Positions 62,424 to 64,000 of a stretch of DNA of 64,000 bases are shown piece by piece. The DNA lies in the NCBI GenBank assembly GCA_937915865.1, contig CALGIG010000123.1:69235-133234 (forward strand). Direction: 5' to 3'. The translations under genes and the position numbers were made by a program. The stretch is from an uncultured Prolixibacteraceae bacterium (GTDB lineage: Bacteria > Bacteroidota > Bacteroidia > Bacteroidales > Prolixibacteraceae). A model generated the notes under the pieces. That model did not search any database and was not told the origin of the DNA. It was given only the letters and a program-made list of their open reading frames with translations. Position 1 is the stretch's first letter. Each line of letters starts with the position of its first letter.

Positions 62424-62861
62424 ATCCTGATTGATTTAAATTTAAAACATTCAAATATAAAAAAACTTATTTGTCTGACAGCAAAAAAATTAAGGATATA
62501 AGCAATAGGAATAATTTGTTGTGGCATTTTTTTAAGGTACTCGTTTCATCTGTCGATAGGCCCACTCAAATTGTACGTTGGGTTGTAATGTTAAGGTCAT
62601 TTATCTAAAAGGCTACATTGATTTTATATAAATTTTAGCATTACTATTAAACTTTGTCATGTACTCATCGAAAAACCATTTATTCGCATCTTAAATTTCC
62701 CAGGCTCAATTCGTTTTTGGCTTGTACTAATTTTGGGGCTATTTCATGAAAAATATAGTCGATACAGAAAAGGAAAAGCAATATCTTCGCCAAATGATAT
62801 TTTTCATGCTTTAAGCTTATGCAATAGTCTAATTTTGTCGTATTAAAATTGAAAAAACCGT
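62424..62861. other. 438-bp gap between divergent HPt and gcvT genes
   Basis: It holds a -7 box for gcvT (62830-62837), another TAATTTTG at 62728-62735, and a 12-bp inverted repeat (62745-62756 with 62797-62808). A 22-codon ATG frame at 62746-62814 spans the repeat but has no supporting evidence. No glycine riboswitch structure is visible. Confidence 0.5.
62830..62837 (+). promoter_or_regulatory. -7 promoter box upstream of gcvT
   Basis: TAATTTTG matches TAnnTTTG and ends 24 bp before the ATG at 62862. A -33 TTTG is not clear. Confidence 0.5.
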
Positions 62862-63965
62862 ATGCAAGTTACAGCCTTTAATCAGATACATAAGAATTTG
62901 GGAGCAAAAATGGTAGAGTTTGCCGGATTTGAAATGCCCATTGAATATTCGGGAATAAAAGATGAACACATAACTGTTCGTGAAGCAGTAGGTGTTTTCG
63001 ACGTTTCGCACATGGGCGAAATTTGGGTGAAAGGCCCAAATGCGCTTGATCTGGTGCAGCGAATCACCACTAACGATGTAGCCAAACTTACCGTCGGGCA
63101 GGCTCAATATTCGTGTTTTCCGAACGGGAAAGGCGGAATTGTTGACGACTTACTGGTTTACTACTACGAACCCAATAAATATCTTTTGGTTGTTAATGCC
63201 GCTAATATCGAAAAAGATTGGAGTTGGGTCGTTTCTCAAAATACTAATGGAGCCATTCTCGAAAATGCTTCTCCAGCCATCAGCCAGTTAGCTATTCAAG
63301 GACCCAAAGCCTGTGCTACTTTGCAAAAACTTACAGAAATCAATCTTTCGGAAATTAAATACTACACCTTCGTAACCGGCGCCATAGGCGGGGTTAACGA
63401 TGTTATTATCTCAGCAACAGGTTATACCGGTTCTGGCGGTTTCGAGCTTTATTTCAGAAATGAATTTGCTGAACAAATGTGGAAAGCAATCTTTGAAGCC
63501 GGGGCCGAATTTGGCATTAAACCCATTGGGCTGGCCGCGCGCGATACATTACGCCTCGAAATGGGTTATTGCCTTTACGGAAACGACATTGACGATACCA
63601 CCTCGCCCATTGAAGCTGGATTGGGCTGGATCACTAAATTCAATGGCCATTATTTTATCGACAAAGATGTTTTGCTGATGCAAAGCCGCGAGGGTGTTCA
63701 ACGAAAACTACGTGGTTTTGAAATGATAGACCGGGGAATTCCACGCCACGATTATGAACTTACTGATAAAGATGGCAATGTAATTGGCCGTGTAACTTCC
63801 GGCACCATGTCGCCAGTGCTGAACAAAGGAATAGGCATGGGTTACGTCAATAAAGCTTATTCGGCTATCGGCACCGAGGTTTTTGTTAAAATCCGAGAAA
63901 AATTGCTGAAAGCAAAAATTGTAAAAATGCCATTTATCAATCCACAATCAATGTCGTTTAGTTAG
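62862..63965 (+). CDS. gcvT: glycine cleavage system aminomethyltransferase (T protein)
   Basis: It takes the aminomethyl group from lipoylated GcvH to tetrahydrofolate, releasing ammonia. The 367-residue protein has FAGFEMPIEYSGIKDEH, REAVGVFDVSHMGEIWVKG, ITTNDVAKL, GGIVDDLLVYYYEP, TGYTGSGGFELYF, IGLAARDTLRLEMGYCLYGNDI, and the ending GRVTSGTMSPVLNKGIGMGYV, all as in GcvT. It is complete and ends 35 bp before the window edge. gcvH and gcvP are not in view. A -7 box lies upstream. Confidence 0.96.
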   Translation: MQVTAFNQIHKNLGAKMVEFAGFEMPIEYSGIKDEHITVREAVGVFDVSHMGEIWVKGPNALDLVQRITTNDVAKLTVGQAQYSCFPNGKGGIVDDLLVYYYEPNKYLLVVNAANIEKDWSWVVSQNTNGAILENASPAISQLAIQGPKACATLQKLTEINLSEIKYYTFVTGAIGGVNDVIISATGYTGSGGFELYFRNEFAEQMWKAIFEAGAEFGIKPIGLAARDTLRLEMGYCLYGNDIDDTTSPIEAGLGWITKFNGHYFIDKDVLLMQSREGVQRKLRGFEMIDRGIPRHDYELTDKDGNVIGRVTSGTMSPVLNKGIGMGYVNKAYSAIGTEVFVKIREKLLKAKIVKMPFINPQSMSFS

Positions 63966-64000
63966 TGAGTATTTATAATCGTTTGTAATTCATTGAGTAT

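Noticed and set aside
62746..62814. A 22-residue peptide gene
   Set aside because: Only an ATG and a -7-like box support it; codon content is low complexity and nothing similar is known to me. It is kept as part of an inverted-repeat observation.
62424..62861. Glycine riboswitch upstream of gcvT
   Set aside because: The gap is long enough, but none of the conserved tandem aptamer words (GGAGAG-type loops and their partners) is present, and the region is A/T-rich with no extended pairing except one 12-bp inverted repeat.

Overview
The window comes from the chromosome of a member of the Bacteroidota. The signs are a SusC/SusD pair, a type IX secretion component (PorQ), a DUF5686 outer-membrane protein, the neighbouring pair folP-cdaA, LytTR and LytS-type signalling, promoters of the TTTG / TAnnTTTG kind, and the absence of clear Shine-Dalgarno sequences. 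Gene content (mannan phosphorolysis, GH42, GH43, carotenoid genes) fits the Marinilabiliales/Prolixibacteraceae side of the phylum, but that placement is inference. I see no rRNA, CRISPR array, prophage or transposase gene.

Layout. 1-5.4 kb: end of a DUF5686 protein, a lone PAS protein, a repeat protein with a degenerate GH16 domain, and a divergent exported class I amidotransferase-like hydrolase. 5.5-18.5 kb: mostly housekeeping (prfC, hemH, ppnP, a patatin with a C-terminal barrel, a YitT protein, porQ, a DoxX-type membrane protein, DUF1599, then folP, cdaA and a nitronate monooxygenase-like gene). 18.6-22.6 kb: a three-gene minus-strand operon for mannan-derived disaccharides (GH130 mannosylglucose phosphorylase, GPH symporter, mannobiose 2-epimerase). 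It has direct repeats of 21-bp period upstream and an intercistronic hairpin. 22.75-23.3 kb: SRP RNA, tRNA-Thr, tRNA-Tyr and tRNA-Gly in one apparent transcription unit with a textbook promoter and terminator.

23.5-31.8 kb: DUF4199 plus a GT2 glycosyltransferase, a TrhA/hemolysin III protein, a MerR regulator that keeps B12-binding residues, an exported Ntn-type asparaginase overlapping a GH43, and accessory proteins. 32-38.5 kb: SusC/SusD followed by a strong terminator and a GT39-type glycosyltransferase. 38.5-46.9 kb: a run of small enzymes, an ECF sigma factor with a membrane partner, a GH42 beta-galactosidase, an aldo/keto reductase and a dienelactone-hydrolase-like protein. 46.9-53.9 kb: a repeat-rich stretch with a broken rhuM gene, a fused class V aminotransferase and the carotenoid genes crtI-crtB. 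54-64 kb: EFR1-type ferredoxin, two GNATs, then a signalling operon (seven-PAS LytS kinase, receiver-only regulator, SRPBCC protein, flavodoxin, LytTR regulator), an HPt protein and gcvT.

The most notable non-coding signals are a dispersed palindrome family at the ends of minus-strand genes (44.9-50.7 kb), the SRP RNA-tRNA transcript with a 4-nt junction, and the hairpin and direct repeats of the mannan operon. Start sites were moved inward from the longest open frame wherever an ATG next to a signal peptide, promoter or conserved N-terminus was clearly better.
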